Below, piece by piece: positions 61,601 through 64,000 of a stretch of DNA of 64,000 bases. The DNA comes from Quercus robur (taxonomy: Eukaryota; Streptophyta; Magnoliopsida; Fagales; Fagaceae): contig NC_065535.1 of NCBI RefSeq assembly GCF_932294415.1, forward strand, positions 88,180,862-88,244,861, read 5' to 3'. Under the pieces are notes generated by a model. That model was not told the origin of the DNA, made no database searches, and worked only from the letters and a program-made list of their open reading frames with translations. The translations under genes and the position numbers were made by a program. Position 1 is the first letter of the stretch, and each line of letters opens with the position of its first letter.

Positions 61601-61658
61601 TATAAAATATCTTTGACGCTCTCCCTCTCCTTCTCATTCTCACTCTCACTCTGTCAAA

Positions 61659-61971
61659 ATGGTAAATCGCTGTGAAATCTTCTGCGAGATCTTGATCGCC
61701 ATCTTGCTCCCTCCTCTGGGCGTTTGTTTACGCCACGGTTGCTGCACCGTACGCCTCTCTCTCTCCATGATTCGCTATTCGATCTGTACTTAGCTTTTCA
61801 TTGTTTTGAAGCTCCAATTTTGAAACTTTACAGGTTGAGTTCTGGCTCTGTGTGTTGCTGACTATTCTGGGTTACGTACCTGGAATAATCTACGCTCTCT
61901 ATGCCATTGTGTTTGTGGATCGTGATCAGTACTTTGACGAATACAGGCGTCCACTCTACTATTCCGCATAG
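61659..61971 (+). CDS. RCI2: RCI2/LTI6-type hydrophobic protein, copy 2
   Basis: Exon 1 is 61659-61748 and exon 2 is 61834-61971, joined ACC|GTACGC...TTACAG|GTT in phase 0, 75 residues. It begins MVNRCEIFCEILIAILLPPL and carries LRHGCCT, FWLCVLLTILGYVPGIIYAL and the tail VDRDQYFDEYRRPLYYSA. It has the same two-helix layout and exon phases as copy 1 at 57713, so the two are tandem duplicates; about a dozen residues differ, mostly in the C-terminal tail. The first intron is 85 bases, against 87 in copy 1. Function by family: small plasma-membrane/endomembrane protein of the PMP3 group. Confidence 0.93.
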
Positions 61972-63560
61972 CCTTGGTAATTGTTTCTCTCATTCATTAC
62001 TCTATTTACTTTTATGATTTTTTTCAAATATTTAGCCTCTCAAACAATGAATTTTCCATGACCCATATGGTATTATTTGATACATTGTTACTTAGTTATT
62101 CAGATATGGTTGTTGGGTTTTTTTTTTTTTTAATATCTTTTATCTGACTTAAGACCTCGACTTGAGTAGTTAACACTTCACAATCTGTTTGCTTATCCTT
62201 GTTTTTTTGTTTTTTTTTTTTTCCAAATTATTGTCACATGGGTTTTGCCTTACTAAACATTTTGATTGAATTGAAAAAACTGTGATCAAGCTGCTTTAAT
62301 TAAAGTACAAGGAATCATATGGTGATTTTTGCTTTGATTTGGGTATATTGTGTAAGGATAAAATTTAGGCACAGTTTCTTAAGTGTTGTGCCTTATGTTC
62401 CCCAATTATGTATAAGCATGTGGTTGCATAAACCAATGAAACACATAGTTGAATTTAATTGTCTTTGGAAAAGATAACACTAAATTGATCAATTAAGTAT
62501 AATCATGTGGTTGTAGTCAATTGGGGAACCTAAAATCATACGACACCTAAGGTACTATACCTAAGTTTTGCCCATTATGCAGAAGAAAGTGCATCAGCTA
62601 TGCAAAGTTCTCTCTCTCTCTTTCAAAATGACATTAGAAATGTGTTTGTTTGGCTTAAGACAAGCTGTGGTTGCATACGGATGATATTAAGTCTTAGATC
62701 TTAATTTTTTCAACAAATATCTAAAGTTAATGTGGAGAGCTTATTCCAGTGAAATCTAATGCCAACTTTTGAACCTTTTTGGGGTTTCTTCCAGTCATAG
62801 TTACAATGGCATATCACTTTCTCTCTCTCTCTCTCTCCCCCCAGTTTTGTTTGAATTTTACTTTCCTATGTTCCTATGAGTGACTGTTGTGTTCTATGGT
62901 AAAGGGTGAAAAGAAACGAGTATGCTTTTGTTAAGGTACAGGTAGTGGGATTAATAGTGATTTACAGCTAATAATAGAGTGTAAATACTGGATGCATATG
63001 TTAAGTCATTAGCTAAAGAACAACTTTTTTGTTTGATCAATCAGATGCACATGATTAATGAATATTAACTGGAATAATTTTCTTTTGTTTAGCTGGCTGA
63101 GAGAAGGTTTAGCCAATGCATTTCTTAAATATAGCTTTTTACTTTATCAAAATTTTTGTTTCTTCAAGTGTAAGCAATGCTTCAAAATCCTGATTTTTTT
63201 TTCTTCCCCACTATCTTTTAGTAATCAAATGAAGCTCAATTTTCCTCCCCCACCCCCTCCCTTTTCCCTTTTACTCTTCATTTTTTTATAATTCTTTATT
63301 TGGTTGAGATAATGGTGGAGAACAAAAGAGAACAAGAGCCTTAATGATTTTGAAGTAACACAATATATTTGTTTTTATCTTTTCCTCTTTCTCATATTTA
63401 CCAGACAGAAATTAATTTCTATTTTTCTTGCAGATAGAGCTCTGCATCAGCTTGCTCCTGTGCTGGCAATGTTGTATTCATGTACCAATTTACCCGTGAA
63501 ATGCCATTGAGTTTAAAATTATAATCTGAACTTTCAATGCATTCTACTCTTGATTTTTGA
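61972..63560 (+). other. 3' UTR of RCI2 copy 2 with a probable intron
   Basis: The donor TTG|GTAATT follows the stop by five bases; the acceptor TTTTTCTTGCAG ends at 63433 before ATAGAGCTCTGCATCAGC. Intron fragments such as GCTGGCTGAGAGAAGGTTTA near 63095 also match copy 1 near 59445, so the whole unit was duplicated. Confidence 0.6.
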
Positions 63561-63569
63561 CTGTTTATC

Positions 63570-64000
63570 TTGTGTGCACTTTAAGTTGATGATATTTTAC
63601 TCTTTCAGCATGCAATGAATCCATTATGGTAATTGAATTTGGTTTCGTGGTCTGTCAATATAAGCTTCTACCTTTGGTTGAGTAATTATCAGTTACAATC
63701 AAATATTATACTTTTGTGTGTTCTTGATTGGGGACAAGGTTTGAACTGCTTGTTTATAGCGGAGCCTTGAGAGTAATATAAACGCTAATGACCTATTCTT
63801 GGAAGGACAAAAATGCAGTGTTTGATAGATACCTTTTAATGCGAACGGATAACTTGCTCTAAATTGGAAAACCATTTTTGCAATGTGTCTCTAGTACACC
63901 CGTATATTGTCAATTGTGCTCCCTGCTGGGCGTGCCACTAAGTTTGAAGGCATTTCTGTAGTGAGCATTTGATGAAATAAATAGTATATCGTTATCTTGA
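63570..64000. other. Right edge, downstream of RCI2 copy 2
   Basis: It resembles 59830-60120 downstream of copy 1 (for example ATCAGTTACAATCAAATATTATACTTTTG). No gene is seen. Confidence 0.45.

Overview
This window is nuclear DNA of a flowering plant, most likely a woody eudicot. It is AT-rich, its genes have short exons with GT-AG introns, and it carries plant-type Copia, L1-like and RTE-like retroelements, a Helitron and TIR elements. I see no prokaryotic or organellar gene order, and no tRNA, rRNA or CRISPR array.

The main content, about 1-51.6 kb, is a tandem array of four related minus-strand genes. They combine the 5' end of a plant zinc-finger gene (N terminus [10 protein letters not shown], one U1/matrin-type C2H2 finger) with the 3' half of the translation factor eIF(iso)4G (MIF4G and MA3 domains). 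Copy A (20977 down to 267, running off the left edge) keeps zinc-finger exons 1 and 2 and joins the finger exon in frame, inside one exon near 2062, to the array-specific segment. Copies B (29379-24433), C (39774-33089) and D (51501-45812) each reassemble by eye into eight in-frame exons encoding about 520 residues. In these the zinc-finger part has shrunk to about 60 residues, the ancestral ATG is lost, and a new ATG lies 19 coding bases before the first donor site. MIF4G and MA3 are intact, but no exon contains the YxxxxL-hydrophobic motif that canonical eIF(iso)4G uses to hold eIF(iso)4E. They could therefore be scaffold-like proteins that bind eIF4A/eIF3 without the cap-binding subunit; this is inference.

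Mobile elements fill the array. Copy A has a 17.6 kb second intron holding an RTE-type LINE remnant (about 4.1-5.9 kb), an L1-type LINE (about 6.9-10.8 kb) and a complete but defective Copia element (13747-17934) with 154-bp LTRs and a TATGA target duplication. A 5'-truncated L1-type LINE separates B from C. A degenerate Copia sits in intron 4 of C, with LTR traces at the same place in A, B and D, so it predates the duplications. A Helitron and a Harbinger-like TIR element lie downstream of D, and both have matching empty sites in sister copies.

From 52 to 57.6 kb there are only transposon relics and intergenic DNA. From 57.7 to 63.5 kb lie two tandem plus-strand RCI2/LTI6 (PMP3 family) small membrane protein genes of 75 residues each, both with a probable intron in the 3' UTR directly after the stop codon.
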